Part shown: positions 44,410 to 53,901 of the stretch, one piece after another
Layout of the letters: each line of letters opens with the position of its first letter
Position numbering within the stretch: the first letter of the stretch is position 1
NCBI GenBank assembly: GCA_030765455.1
Contig: JAVCCM010000073.1
Span: 1-64,000, forward strand
Length of the DNA stretch: 64,000 nucleotides
Source: Candidatus Electryonea clarkiae
GTDB lineage: Bacteria; Electryoneota; Electryoneia; Electryoneales; Electryoneaceae
Reading direction: 5' to 3'
Program-made: the position numbers and the translations under genes
The notes under the pieces: model-generated
Databases searched by the model: none
What the model saw: the letters and a program-made list of their open reading frames with translations, nothing else
Told to the model about the DNA's origin: nothing

Positions 44410-46127
44410 CGGTTCGTGTGGTTAATATGCGCAACGCCTTGGCTATAGCGGGTATCTTTTTAATGCTGATTCCTGTTGTCACCAAGGCGCAGCGAGCGGT
44501 TTCCGGGATCGGAGGAGTTGGTACTCCTCAGGTCACGAGCGGAACAAGCTTTGAAGCATTCAGGCAGACGCCGCGGACACCATTGACAGAAGAACAGGCT
44601 CTGGAAACTCCTGTTGATCCTGAAACCTATATTCTTGGTTCCGGTGATTTAATCGGCATCTCGATAATGGGAGGGATTGACCAGGTTTTCGAAGCGAGGG
44701 TTTCCCCAGAGGGGAACCTGATGATTCCAATGTTACCGATATTACACATTGGAGGAATGACACTCGCAACGGCTGCAGATTCTGTTAATAATCAGTGGGG
44801 CAATCGCTTCCCGGAAACGACAATAAAGATTTCGCTCATTGAAATTCGTTTATTCCGTGTAACAGTAGCTGGCGCTATAGTACAGCCAGGGACGTATTTC
44901 CTGACTCCTGTAGATAGAGTGTCAATGCTTGTGGAAATGGCTGGCGGTATTCTTAATGATGTGTACTGGCGTGATTATTATGCGCCGGAACTTCAAAAGC
45001 CTTTTGAAGACATTGAGTCTTTGAAGAAAAAGTACAAGATACCATTTTCCAGCGAACGCTTTGCGACACTTTATCGTCAAGATGGATCAGAATTACCGGT
45101 TGACTTGTTGCGTTTTGAACGAGAAGCGGACGAGGAGGCAAATCCTCTATTGAAAGATGGGGATCGTCTGGTCGTTGCTTTTAAAAGTGAGAACGCTCCA
45201 TTTGTAGCAATTTCAGGCGGTGTGGCTATACCTGGAAGATATGAATGGAAAAACAACGACAGGCTGAATGATCTAATCAGGCTTGCAGGCGGACTTTTAC
45301 CTGATGTCGATTCAAGTAATGTTCAACTTACACGTTTCAGTGAAAACACTATTGCTGAATCATTTGAACTGGATATTACTGAAGAATCTGGCTCAAACTT
45401 TGAGTTGCAGCCGGCTGATCTGGTATTAATCAGGAGAAAAGCCGGCAGGCAGAGAATGATATCGGTCGAGGTCAGGGGAGAAGCAAATTTCCCAGGGGTT
45501 TATCCGGTTATCGAAGGTAAAACCACCTTGAATGAAATCATTGATCAAGCTGGTGGCTTAAGTAACCATGCCTTTATTAAAGGAATACAGGTTTGGCGAC
45601 AACGGGAATCTGAAAATTTGATTTCAGTCGGTGACCGTTTGAAAAAAAGTGATCCGATGAGCTGGGAAACTATTGACCGTCAGTTTTACAGGTTAAATTA
45701 CCGGTGGCAAGAGTATGACAGGCTGGGTGGGGAGCCTGGAGCTATCTTCAAAGAAGGCAGGAAATCACTAAATCCTTTGTTACATGATGGGGATGTGGTA
45801 TTCGTTCCTAATCATGTAGAATCGGTGATTCTCATAGGGCAGGTAATAAATCCTGGTGTTTATCCTTATAAGGAAGGATGGGTGCTTAAGGACTATATTA
45901 ATGCAGCCGGAGGATATTCAAAGAACGCTCGTAAGGGATTGATGAGAGTTTTGCCTTATGAGGTTTCAAGCTGGCAAAAACCCGGAAGATATACTGTAAT
46001 AAATCCGGGCGATATGATCTTTATACCTGAGGCGCCGCATTTGATGCGTTGGATTATGTTTCAGGATTATTTGATGGTTGTCAGCCAGGCAGCGACTGTT
46101 ATAGCGGTAATAGTGAGTTTACGATAA
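44406..46127 (+). CDS. Wza-like SLBB-repeat export protein embedded in the pilus cluster
   Basis: This 573-residue protein has an N-terminal signal (ALAIAGIFLMLIPVVTKAQ), then a polysaccharide-export domain (YILGSGDLIGISIMGGIDQV, residues 75-150). SLBB modules follow at about 151-185 (VAGAIVQPGTYFLTPVDRVS), 267-310, 352-398 (VRGEANFPGVYPVIEGKTTL) and 473-515 (LIGQVINPGVYPYKEGWVLK). A hydrophobic helix closes the protein (548-571, ending VIAVIVSLR). Proteins of this type form outer-membrane channels for capsule or exopolysaccharide. Here it starts inside the pilQ stop (ATGA) and lies before pilB, so it should be made with the secretin. It could be a secretin partner or a polysaccharide exporter tied to the pilus. 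No PCP kinase or glycosyltransferases are nearby. Confidence 0.85.
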   Translation: MTVRVVNMRNALAIAGIFLMLIPVVTKAQRAVSGIGGVGTPQVTSGTSFEAFRQTPRTPLTEEQALETPVDPETYILGSGDLIGISIMGGIDQVFEARVSPEGNLMIPMLPILHIGGMTLATAADSVNNQWGNRFPETTIKISLIEIRLFRVTVAGAIVQPGTYFLTPVDRVSMLVEMAGGILNDVYWRDYYAPELQKPFEDIESLKKKYKIPFSSERFATLYRQDGSELPVDLLRFEREADEEANPLLKDGDRLVVAFKSENAPFVAISGGVAIPGRYEWKNNDRLNDLIRLAGGLLPDVDSSNVQLTRFSENTIAESFELDITEESGSNFELQPADLVLIRRKAGRQRMISVEVRGEANFPGVYPVIEGKTTLNEIIDQAGGLSNHAFIKGIQVWRQRESENLISVGDRLKKSDPMSWETIDRQFYRLNYRWQEYDRLGGEPGAIFKEGRKSLNPLLHDGDVVFVPNHVESVILIGQVINPGVYPYKEGWVLKDYINAAGGYSKNARKGLMRVLPYEVSSWQKPGRYTVINPGDMIFIPEAPHLMRWIMFQDYLMVVSQAATVIAVIVSLR

Positions 46128-46181
46128 TATTAAGTATCTTAAAGTAGTATATAAAAAAACAATTTTTTCCGGCGGAGGGCG

Positions 46182-46406
46182 TTGGAAGAAATTATATCGA
46201 GTGTCAAAGGAAGATTTGATAATAATCAGCAACCATGTGATTTTTCAAATTATTCCAGTGGCAGTAAAAAAATGGATGAGACTTCTGAGGGCAGAGGGAT
46301 TCATTCGATTGAAGAAAACCCTGAACCAACAAAATGGTTTCCCGTTTCGGCCACAAACGGGATTGAGAACAACACTTATCCTAAGGTGAAGTTCCCCGAA
46401 CCATGA
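46182..46406 (+). CDS. Doubtful small ORF in the gap before the Ig-like lipoprotein
   Basis: A TTG at 46182 with GGAGGG three bases before it opens a 74-codon frame rich in Ser, Asn, Glu and Pro. There is no recognisable domain, and another frame across the same bases is also open. The remainder of the gap 46128-46483 holds a small hairpin (CCCGTTT/AAACGGG at 46341-46361) and the ribosome site of the next gene. It may be a leader or non-coding. Confidence 0.2.
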   Translation: MEEIISSVKGRFDNNQQPCDFSNYSSGSKKMDETSEGRGIHSIEENPEPTKWFPVSATNGIENNTYPKVKFPEP

Positions 46407-46483
46407 CCTTAAACGAGACAGCAGCATCCCCGTTGCAGGTCAAAAGGCGAAGGATTAATTCGCCGCAACAGGAGGAACCAAAA

Positions 46484-49400
46484 ATGAATAGTAAATCGTG
46501 GCACGTTTCAGGTGTATTGATATTAGCTCTATTCCTGATATTTACAGTTTCGTGCGAAAAAACAGGAACAACTGACGATGGTGGAACAACTAATCAAACA
46601 AATGATGCACAGGTACATTCCATTTCACTCAGTTTCGACCGGAGTTCAATAAGCTCTTTCCTTGGCAGGGTAGATACTGTAATGGTTACTGCCAAAGCCT
46701 TGGACGAAAATCAGGTCGGTATTGAAAACGTCGAAGTAGCGTTTTCGCTATTGGATGATAGTCCTGGAGCGCTTATCGAAATCGACACGATCACAAGTAC
46801 ACAGGGCGACTACCGCGCGTATTACGTTCTGGAACTGAGATCGGAAGCACCACAGGTTGCGAGGATCAAAGCTGAGGTTATTGCAGCGGGACAGGATGTA
46901 GTCGAAAATATCCCGATTACAGCTAAAGATATTGTCGTTTCAATTACTGCTCGCAATGATTTTATCAGGGCAGCCTTCAATGATTCCGTTGGGACCGACC
47001 TCACTGTGAGAGTCACTGATATTTCAGGAGTTGGCATTAACGCAATTCCTGTAAGAGTTGAAAAAATCAGTGGAACGGATGATGCGACATTAACACCCGT
47101 TAATGAAACAGGTGTTACAGGGACAACAATCTCTAACTTGGACATACAACAGCTTGTTAAGGAAGAAGTTGTACAGGTTATAGCTTATGTTGATGTCCCG
47201 ACGTTCAAAGCGACTCCAACTAAGGGTGTGGGCGTATTGAAAGATCGTCTGGGTAGTCTATTCAGGGGCAGCCGGGATGCTAATCAAGCAGAGCTTGACG
47301 GTGCCGGTGGCAGTGGAAGGTTCATGTCAAGTGTTCTTTCAGATACTGTGACCGTGACAATGACAACCTATAACGGTTTGATCGATTCCGTATATCTCTA
47401 CATAAATCCACATGAGATGACAATACCTGAAGATTCGTCAGGCGTTGCAACTGTTTATGCGATTGCATTCGATGAGTCAAAGGTTGGAATCCCAAATCTG
47501 CAATTCCATTTCTCAATCGAGGATACAAATACCGCTTCTCCAAGCCCGACCGGTAGAATTACGTCTCCGGTTGTCACCGATACCAGTGGTGAGGCGCGGT
47601 CAACAATCCATACAAGCCGGCAATTTGGCACTTGGTGGATTTTGGCGGCTGCAGGAGCAGATACATTTAGAACTCAAATGACAGTCAATGTTGCTCCCGG
47701 ATTAGGCGGAGATTTGGCGATTATTGCGACTCCTTCTTCGATCTATGCTGACATGGGAATCACAAGAGCCCAGGTTACTGCTACTCTGAAGGACAATAAC
47801 CAATCGGCAGTCGTAAACGACACGATTAAGTTCGCAGCAATCGGCGGTGGTTCTATTGAGGGATTTGCTATCACTGATGATCATGGTGTCGCAACCGCGA
47901 CATTCATTGACGATGGCTCTACCGGTACAACCCAGATAATAGCGCGTTACTCAAAGGGAAATCTTAATCTCTTTGAATCTGTTGACGTTGTTGTTCTCGA
48001 GAACCGAATTATTGAAGAACTGCTTCTATTCACACCAGGGACTCAATACCAGGTTTCAATGGCTGATTCCTTCGAATACCGGGTTAATGTCCGGTATGAC
48101 AGTGGTGAGTTGGCAGTTGTAGGGACACCGGTAAATTTTGAAACCAGTACCTTGACGGGCGCAAGTTTCGATCCAAATATTGCTATATGTGATGACAACG
48201 GTGTTGCCAGGACTTCTTTCTATCCGGGAACCACGGCAGGAACCGATACAGTTTTTGCCAGGGCAGGTGAGGGACAAATTGGTGGTGAAGTTCATTCACT
48301 GCACATTCCGGTTGAGATTACTCCGGTTGATCCTTCAAATATTCAAAACCTGCGGGTATTCAACCTGGACGGAAGCGAATTCTACACCAATCAAAGAGAT
48401 GCCGGTATTGTTACCTGTGTAGTTCAGGATACATTTTTTAATTCTGTCAATGATGGATTTACCGTTAACTTCACTTCAACTATTGGAACAGTCACTCCTT
48501 CTGGAAGGACTGTGACACATGAAGATCCTCCTGGTTCAGGCAACTGGCTAAAAGGTTTTGTACAGGTTTCATATACACCTGGAACACAAGCCGGTCAGGC
48601 ACGTGTCATCGCCAGGTCAGGGAATGCAGCCGATTCAAGTGACATCATGATCCATTCGGGCAGACCACAGGCGCTTAACTTAAGCGCAAATCTCCAGAAA
48701 ATAGCTGCGCGTGGTACCGGTGGAGTGGAGACCGCTCGTTTGACGGCTTCCGTTACCGATCCAAATGGGAACCCGGTTGAGAATGAGACACTGGTATTCT
48801 TCAATATGGATCTCTTCCCACCTCCACGTGGTCAAGACGGTGCCAACCCAAGCATTAATGAATCCGACGGAACCGAGCCGGGTAACTTTTATCATCAACC
48901 GTTCGATTCTTCCTCAACCAACAACGGTACTGCGATGGTATCAATCAATTCAGGATCTTCGACAGGCCTGGTAAGAATCCGTGCCTGGACTCATATCTAT
49001 CCGGAATTGGTTGGAACACCAGATGCTGACTCTGTTGTAGCGATTTTCACGGGCTTGGCGATAGTCGCAGGACCACCGGCATTCGCTGAAATCGATGTGA
49101 ACGAAATCGGTGAAGATGGCGGTGGCGCAATCTGGAACGTCGAAGTCTCCGCGCGTATTTCTGATTTTCTTAACAACCCTGTTGCCGACAGTATCGCGGT
49201 GCAGTTTGAGATAATCGCAGGCGACGAGGGTAATAATGGACAAGCAACCATTGGGGATGGTTTCACTGGAAATGAAGATGTCTCCGGCGAGGTTTCACCC
49301 GGTGTGGCAAATACGATCATGTCATATCACAGCGCAGCAACAAACGATTCGGTCGAGATTGAAGCATCTTTGGTAAATAACAACATCCGTGGAACTTATC

Positions 49401-49813
49401 CCGATTTCAATCTACCTATTCAGGAAGCTGCCGGCGTTCTGTACGGTGACCCGACGAACTGGAACTTTCGCAATCAGCCTGCTCCGGCAGTGTTCGACAT
49501 GAGTGTTTTCGTATATGATGGGCATGATCACTGTATTGACGATCAGCTTGTCCGGTTCTTGACGGATCGCGGTTTATATTATACCGCAGCCGCCGGTGGA
49601 CAGGTTCGTAACGAAGCCATGACCGGTCCGAGAGATTATCCTGTTGGTCTTGACGGTGATATTTGTGGTTGGGCACATCGTTACCTGCGCATCACTTTTG
49701 ATGATGCATTCCCGGATCCCAGGATTCTTGAAACCACGGCTACGGCTAATGTGGAAATCATTGGGTATCCTGACGCAGCGGTAGAACCAGTTACATTGAA
49801 CTTAATGCATTAA
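46484..49813 (+). CDS. Large lipoprotein of Ig-like (invasin-type) repeats in the pilus cluster
   Basis: This lipoprotein has 1109 residues. The signal ends in the lipobox TVSC (21-24: VLILALFLIFTVSCEKTG), so it is lipidated at Cys24. The rest is a chain of bacterial Ig-like domains of about 90-110 residues. Boundaries are visible at motifs such as TRAQVTATLKDNNQSAVVND, ETARLTASVTDPNGNPVENE and WNVEVSARISDFLNNPVADS, each followed by GxATATF-type strands. The fold is as in invasin and intimin passenger domains. AGGAGGA precedes the ATG 46484; earlier in-frame starts are unlikely. Probable role: a surface stalk or adhesin, or an outer-membrane tether of the machine. The C-terminal 150 residues (YDGHDHCIDDQLVRFLTDRG) are not recognised. 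Confidence 0.83.
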   Translation: MNSKSWHVSGVLILALFLIFTVSCEKTGTTDDGGTTNQTNDAQVHSISLSFDRSSISSFLGRVDTVMVTAKALDENQVGIENVEVAFSLLDDSPGALIEIDTITSTQGDYRAYYVLELRSEAPQVARIKAEVIAAGQDVVENIPITAKDIVVSITARNDFIRAAFNDSVGTDLTVRVTDISGVGINAIPVRVEKISGTDDATLTPVNETGVTGTTISNLDIQQLVKEEVVQVIAYVDVPTFKATPTKGVGVLKDRLGSLFRGSRDANQAELDGAGGSGRFMSSVLSDTVTVTMTTYNGLIDSVYLYINPHEMTIPEDSSGVATVYAIAFDESKVGIPNLQFHFSIEDTNTASPSPTGRITSPVVTDTSGEARSTIHTSRQFGTWWILAAAGADTFRTQMTVNVAPGLGGDLAIIATPSSIYADMGITRAQVTATLKDNNQSAVVNDTIKFAAIGGGSIEGFAITDDHGVATATFIDDGSTGTTQIIARYSKGNLNLFESVDVVVLENRIIEELLLFTPGTQYQVSMADSFEYRVNVRYDSGELAVVGTPVNFETSTLTGASFDPNIAICDDNGVARTSFYPGTTAGTDTVFARAGEGQIGGEVHSLHIPVEITPVDPSNIQNLRVFNLDGSEFYTNQRDAGIVTCVVQDTFFNSVNDGFTVNFTSTIGTVTPSGRTVTHEDPPGSGNWLKGFVQVSYTPGTQAGQARVIARSGNAADSSDIMIHSGRPQALNLSANLQKIAARGTGGVETARLTASVTDPNGNPVENETLVFFNMDLFPPPRGQDGANPSINESDGTEPGNFYHQPFDSSSTNNGTAMVSINSGSSTGLVRIRAWTHIYPELVGTPDADSVVAIFTGLAIVAGPPAFAEIDVNEIGEDGGGAIWNVEVSARISDFLNNPVADSIAVQFEIIAGDEGNNGQATIGDGFTGNEDVSGEVSPGVANTIMSYHSAATNDSVEIEASLVNNNIRGTYPDFNLPIQEAAGVLYGDPTNWNFRNQPAPAVFDMSVFVYDGHDHCIDDQLVRFLTDRGLYYTAAAGGQVRNEAMTGPRDYPVGLDGDICGWAHRYLRITFDDAFPDPRILETTATANVEIIGYPDAAVEPVTLNLMH

Positions 49814-49869
49814 GTCATTATACCGGCAATTGTTGTCGGTTTTAGTAACAAAAAGCCATTTACAGGTCA

Positions 49870-49899
49870 GGTTTCCGGTCGTATTATCGACCGGAAACC
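49870..49899 (+). terminator. Strong hairpin between the Ig-like lipoprotein gene and pilB
   Basis: GGTTTCCGGTCG pairs perfectly with CGACCGGAAACC around a 6-base loop. The following bases (GAAACCTGCTTT) are only weakly T-rich, so it may be an attenuator or RNase barrier, leaving pilB-pilC with a lower or separate expression level. Confidence 0.55.
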
Positions 49900-49982
49900 G
49901 AAACCTGCTTTATATGGGGTTTCAGCCTTTCAGTCGGTAGAGACCCCTTATTTAAATTGAATATGAAACGAGGTTGTAACGT

Positions 49983-51704
49983 ATGGCTGAGTTAAGCGCT
50001 TTCCCTAAGTTGGGAGAAATCCTGGTTGCGGAAGGTTTTATCGAGCAAGAGCAACTGGACAGAAGTCTTGCCGAATCGGAAGAAAAGAATCTACGAATCG
50101 GCGAAGTGCTTATAGCTCTCGGCTTTGCAATGGAGGAACATGTCTATCTTGGATTGGCAAAACAGATGGGTGTTCCTTTTTATTCCAGCGAACAGGTGCT
50201 TGAAGGTAAAGAAGATATTGTAAGAATTGTACCGGAAGCATTTGCTAAAGAAAACAGTCTGATAGCAGTTAAATTAGCAGACGAAACTCTTACAATTGCA
50301 ATGGCGGATCCTGATGACATTATCGCTATTGACAATTTAAGAAAACTGACTGACGAAGAAGGGCTGAAGCTTGAGCTGGCAATGGGAAGTCCACAGGCTA
50401 TCCAGCATGCCATCGGCCAACTGTACGTTCGGATCAGGAAACAACAAGAAACATCTGAAGTCATTGGAGATCTGAAATTCTTTACCGAATCGGATGAAGG
50501 CGATGAAGGAATGGTCGATATGACCAAGGAGCACGAAGATACTGACGCTCCTATCATCAAGTTGGTAAACCTGATTATTGGCGAGGCTCTAAAAGAACGT
50601 GCCACAGATATCCATATTGAACCGCGTGAGGATCATGTGGTTGTCAGGTACAGGGTTGACGGAGTCTTGCTCGAGGTGATGAAACCGCCACGTAATGCGC
50701 ATAACGGTATCGTCGCACGTGTCAAAATTATATCCAAATTAAATATCGCTGAAAAAAGACTGCCTCAGGATGGTCGTTTCACAATTAAGGCTAAAGACCG
50801 TGAAGTTGATGTACGTGTCAGCATTCTGCCAACAGTGAACGGCGAAAAGATAGTTTTGAGGTTACTTGATAAGGGCACTTTCGGTTTTACTCTTGCCACT
50901 CTTGGTTTCGAGGATCACCATTATAAGTTGTTTAAACGTAACATTATCAAACCTTATGGGTTGATAATCGTTTCCGGACCTACAGGCTCCGGGAAGTCCA
51001 CTTCGCTGTACGCTTCACTACGCGAGGTTATGAGTGTTCAGGACAATATTACTACTGTTGAAGACCCTGTAGAATATCACCTTGACGGAATCAACCAGGT
51101 GCAGGTCAAGCCGAGAATTGGGTTGACATTTGCATCATCACTGCGTTCAATTCTTCGTCAGGATCCTGATCGTCTGCTGATCGGTGAGATTCGTGATGAA
51201 GAAACAGCAGATATTGCTATTAAATTTTCACTTACAGGTCACCTTGTATTTACCACAGTCCATGCTAACGATGCGCCATCTACTGTTACTAGATTGATAG
51301 ATATTGGTGTTCCGCCTTTCCTGTGCGGATCCAGTCTATTACTTGTTATGGCACAGCGATTGGTTCGTACACTTTGTCCTAATTGCAAGACTGAGTATGA
51401 ACCTACCGAAACCGAGTTGGATTACCTCGATCTCAACCCCGAAGACATCGAGGGTGTTACCTGGTATAAAGGTAGAGGCTGTGTACATTGCAGGGACACC
51501 GGATATTATGGCAGGACCGGTATTTTTGAATTACTGCCAGTAACTCACGAGATCAGGCGGCTTATTTATGATAATTCCAGCCAGGATGAGATTCGTGAAT
51601 TAGCTGAGCATCAAGGGATGGAGACGCTCAGGCAGCAGGGGATCAGTAAAGCAAAACGTGGGATGACATCTCTTGCAGAGATCCTGCGTGTAACGACAGA
51701 ATAG
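49983..51704 (+). CDS. pilB: PilB-type pilus extension ATPase with MshEN-like N-terminus
   Basis: This hexameric motor of 573 residues drives pilus assembly. Residues 9-65 contain two tandem motifs (KLGEILVAEGFIEQEQLDRS and RIGEVLIALGFAMEEHVYLG) matching the pattern of MshEN domains, some of which bind cyclic-di-GMP. The N2/core junction is TDIHIEPREDHVVVRYRVDG. Walker A is GPTGSGKST (332-340), the Asp box is VEDPVEY, Walker B is LLIGEIRDEET, and the His box is GHLVFTTVHANDAPST. A zinc tetracysteine is formed by Cys465, Cys468, Cys500 and Cys503. It lies 15 bases before pilC. Confidence 0.95.
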   Translation: MAELSAFPKLGEILVAEGFIEQEQLDRSLAESEEKNLRIGEVLIALGFAMEEHVYLGLAKQMGVPFYSSEQVLEGKEDIVRIVPEAFAKENSLIAVKLADETLTIAMADPDDIIAIDNLRKLTDEEGLKLELAMGSPQAIQHAIGQLYVRIRKQQETSEVIGDLKFFTESDEGDEGMVDMTKEHEDTDAPIIKLVNLIIGEALKERATDIHIEPREDHVVVRYRVDGVLLEVMKPPRNAHNGIVARVKIISKLNIAEKRLPQDGRFTIKAKDREVDVRVSILPTVNGEKIVLRLLDKGTFGFTLATLGFEDHHYKLFKRNIIKPYGLIIVSGPTGSGKSTSLYASLREVMSVQDNITTVEDPVEYHLDGINQVQVKPRIGLTFASSLRSILRQDPDRLLIGEIRDEETADIAIKFSLTGHLVFTTVHANDAPSTVTRLIDIGVPPFLCGSSLLLVMAQRLVRTLCPNCKTEYEPTETELDYLDLNPEDIEGVTWYKGRGCVHCRDTGYYGRTGIFELLPVTHEIRRLIYDNSSQDEIRELAEHQGMETLRQQGISKAKRGMTSLAEILRVTTE

Positions 51705-51719
51705 CTGCGGGATTGCAAT

Positions 51720-52973
51720 ATGCCAATTTTCGGTTACATAGTTACAGAGACAGACGGTACACGTCGTGAAGACCGCATTCGTGCAACGAATTATGAATCG
51801 GCGTGGGAGCAATTGACAAAACGTGGAGCGAAAATAATCTCGCTCAGAGAAATTAAGATCAGTGAGCAGGCACGCTCGGCATCAATCGTTGATCAAGTTT
51901 CTACCGCTATATATCGTCTTAAGACAAGAGTTCCACTGAATAACCTTGTTTTTTTTACACGCCAGCTTTCTACTATGTTCTCTGCCGGTTTGACGATTGA
52001 AAAATCTATCGCCAATTTGATGCAGGAAGAAAAACATCGTGGATTCAAAAAAACACTCGCTGAAGTAGCCAATGATCTAAAACGAGGAAAATCGCTTTCC
52101 GATTCGCTGGGTGAACATCCAGGAGTTTTTGACGCTCTTTTTGTAGCCTTGGTTAATGCCGGTGAAGTTTCAGGTTCTTTGCACGTAGTACTTCTAGAGC
52201 TTAGCAATTATCTTGAGTCAGTGGCAGATACGAAACGGAAAGTTGTTTCAGCCCTGGCTTATCCTACATTTGTTGTTATTTTTATGCTCGGTATCCTTGG
52301 TGCTCTGTTAGTCTTTATTGTTCCACAGTTTACAAGTATTTATAACAATTTTGGTGCAGAGCTTCCAATACAAACTCGAATTCTTGTAAGTGTCAGTGAT
52401 ACAGTTAGTGGGCACTTCATTGAGTTTACCGGTCTCGGTTTGGTTGTGCTCTTCTTCGGATGGATTATGACTCTAACCGAAAAGGGCGGTATAGCATGGG
52501 ATACTTTCCGCATGAAATTCCCAGTCTTAGGGCAGTTGCACCATGATGCCATGATGAATCGTTTTGCAAAGACTTTCGGTATATTGATGGGAGCAGGTGT
52601 TCCTATTCTTGAGTCGTTAACTCACACGAAACGTGTTGTGAGAAATCATGTGGTTGAAAGAGCTATAGAGCAGTGTCAAACAATGATTCGCGATGGTTTC
52701 GCGGTGTCGGTTGCGTTGAAAAAGGTAAAAGTATTTCCTTCAACACTTATTCAGTTGGTTGCTACCGGTGAAGAAACCGGTGAAATGGATCAACTGCTTG
52801 ACCGTGCTGCTTACTTCTACGAAAAACAGGTCGAAGCTGTGGTTGAACGGTTGACGAGCCTTATCCAGCCGCTTATGATTGTGCTGCTTGGTGGTGTTGT
52901 AATTATTATAGTAGTGGCAATTTATCTACCGATCTTTAATATCGGTCGCGCCTTGCGTGCCGGTTTAGGATAA
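51720..52973 (+). CDS. pilC: PilC-type inner-membrane platform protein
   Basis: This 417-residue platform protein around which pilins are added has a short soluble N-terminus (FGYIVTETDGTRREDRIRAT). Two T2SSF domains follow, each with FTRQLSTMFSAGLTIEKSI- or FAKTFGILMGAGVPILESL-type starts. Membrane helices lie at about 170-190 (ALAYPTFVVIFMLGILGALL), 220-245 and 380-405 (LMIVLLGGVVIIIVVAIYLP). It ends FNIGRALRAGLG, the usual GspF/PilC end. A terminator follows at 52998-53026. Confidence 0.94.
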   Translation: MPIFGYIVTETDGTRREDRIRATNYESAWEQLTKRGAKIISLREIKISEQARSASIVDQVSTAIYRLKTRVPLNNLVFFTRQLSTMFSAGLTIEKSIANLMQEEKHRGFKKTLAEVANDLKRGKSLSDSLGEHPGVFDALFVALVNAGEVSGSLHVVLLELSNYLESVADTKRKVVSALAYPTFVVIFMLGILGALLVFIVPQFTSIYNNFGAELPIQTRILVSVSDTVSGHFIEFTGLGLVVLFFGWIMTLTEKGGIAWDTFRMKFPVLGQLHHDAMMNRFAKTFGILMGAGVPILESLTHTKRVVRNHVVERAIEQCQTMIRDGFAVSVALKKVKVFPSTLIQLVATGEETGEMDQLLDRAAYFYEKQVEAVVERLTSLIQPLMIVLLGGVVIIIVVAIYLPIFNIGRALRAGLG

Positions 52974-52997
52974 AGAAAAATTCTTTCAGGGAGTTCG

Positions 52998-53026
52998 AGG
53001 GACGATCTAAAGTCGTCCCTTTTTTA
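52998..53026 (+). terminator. Rho-independent terminator after pilC
   Basis: AGGGACGA (52998-53005) pairs with TCGTCCCT (53013-53020) and runs into TTTTT. It ends just 9 bases before the pilD ATG, so pilD needs read-through or another promoter. Confidence 0.85.
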
Positions 53027-53034
53027 ATAATTTT

Positions 53035-53901
53035 ATGATAGAGGAATTTACCACAAGCCTGCCAGTTGGATTTGTAATGTTTTGGATGGGCATCACGGGC
53101 GCGGTAGTAGGTAGTTTTCTTAATGTGGTGATTCACCGTGTCCCGAAGGGTGAATCTATTGCAAAACCTGCGTCTCATTGTCCCCAATGCAAATCCAAAA
53201 TTCGCTTCTGGAACAATATTCCTCTGCTTTCATTTTGGCTGCTCAATCGGCGATGTCCAGATTGTGGAGCAGGTATATCAATAAGATATTTTATCGTAGA
53301 AGCACTTGGAGTAATCGCCGCAATTTTGCCGATTATGACTTACGGCGTGAGCTGGTTTGCTCTAAGCGGAATATTGCTCGGCTGGCATTTGATCGCGCTT
53401 GCAATGATTGACCTTGAAACATATACGATACCGGATCATGTAGTGCTGCCAATGTTGATCATTGGTCTTTTAATGGCTTTTGTCAGGGGTGGATTAGGCT
53501 GGGATCTGTTTAGTGAATCCGGTTTTGTCGCTGGTGTGATAGAAGGTGACAGCCTGATTAATGCTATGATCGCAGGTGTAGTGGGGGCGGGATTTCAGGT
53601 CCTGATATTTTTTGTTTCAAAAATAATCATGCGACGTGAAGGAATTGGCGGGGGAGATATTACAATGACGACAGGTTTCTCGGTATATCTCCATCCGGCG
53701 TTAGTAGCATTTGCCCTGGTTTTTGCTTCATTTTTTGGAATAATTGGTTCAGTATTTAGGGCAGGCATGAAGAAAACCAGAGTGAAAGGACATGATGCAA
53801 TCCCATTTGGTCCTTATCTCGCTTTAGGCGCATGGATTACGTTCTTATACGGCGGAAAAATTGCCGGAGCGTATATAAACTGGGTATTAAGCAAAACCTG
53901 A
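53035..53901 (+). CDS. pilD: Prepilin peptidase / N-methyltransferase (PilD)
   Basis: This 288-residue polytopic membrane aspartic peptidase removes prepilin leaders and methylates the new N-terminus. The methylase-associated loop has the four cysteines Cys49, Cys52 (HCPQCKSKIRFWNNIP), Cys74 and Cys77 (RRCPDCG). The catalytic aspartates are Asp126 (MIDLETYTIPD) and Asp208 (GIGGGDITM). The N-terminal GAVVGSFLNVVIHRVP is typical. It should process the four prepilin-like proteins upstream. The ATG at 53035 has no visible ribosome site and follows a terminator. Met14 (53074) is an alternative start that would remove some of the first helix. Confidence 0.95.
   Translation: MIEEFTTSLPVGFVMFWMGITGAVVGSFLNVVIHRVPKGESIAKPASHCPQCKSKIRFWNNIPLLSFWLLNRRCPDCGAGISIRYFIVEALGVIAAILPIMTYGVSWFALSGILLGWHLIALAMIDLETYTIPDHVVLPMLIIGLLMAFVRGGLGWDLFSESGFVAGVIEGDSLINAMIAGVVGAGFQVLIFFVSKIIMRREGIGGGDITMTTGFSVYLHPALVAFALVFASFFGIIGSVFRAGMKKTRVKGHDAIPFGPYLALGAWITFLYGGKIAGAYINWVLSKT

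Noticed and set aside
46201..46389. Alternative 62-codon frame in the gap before the Ig-like lipoprotein
   Set aside because: It competes with another open frame on the same bases and has no ribosome site or recognisable motif.
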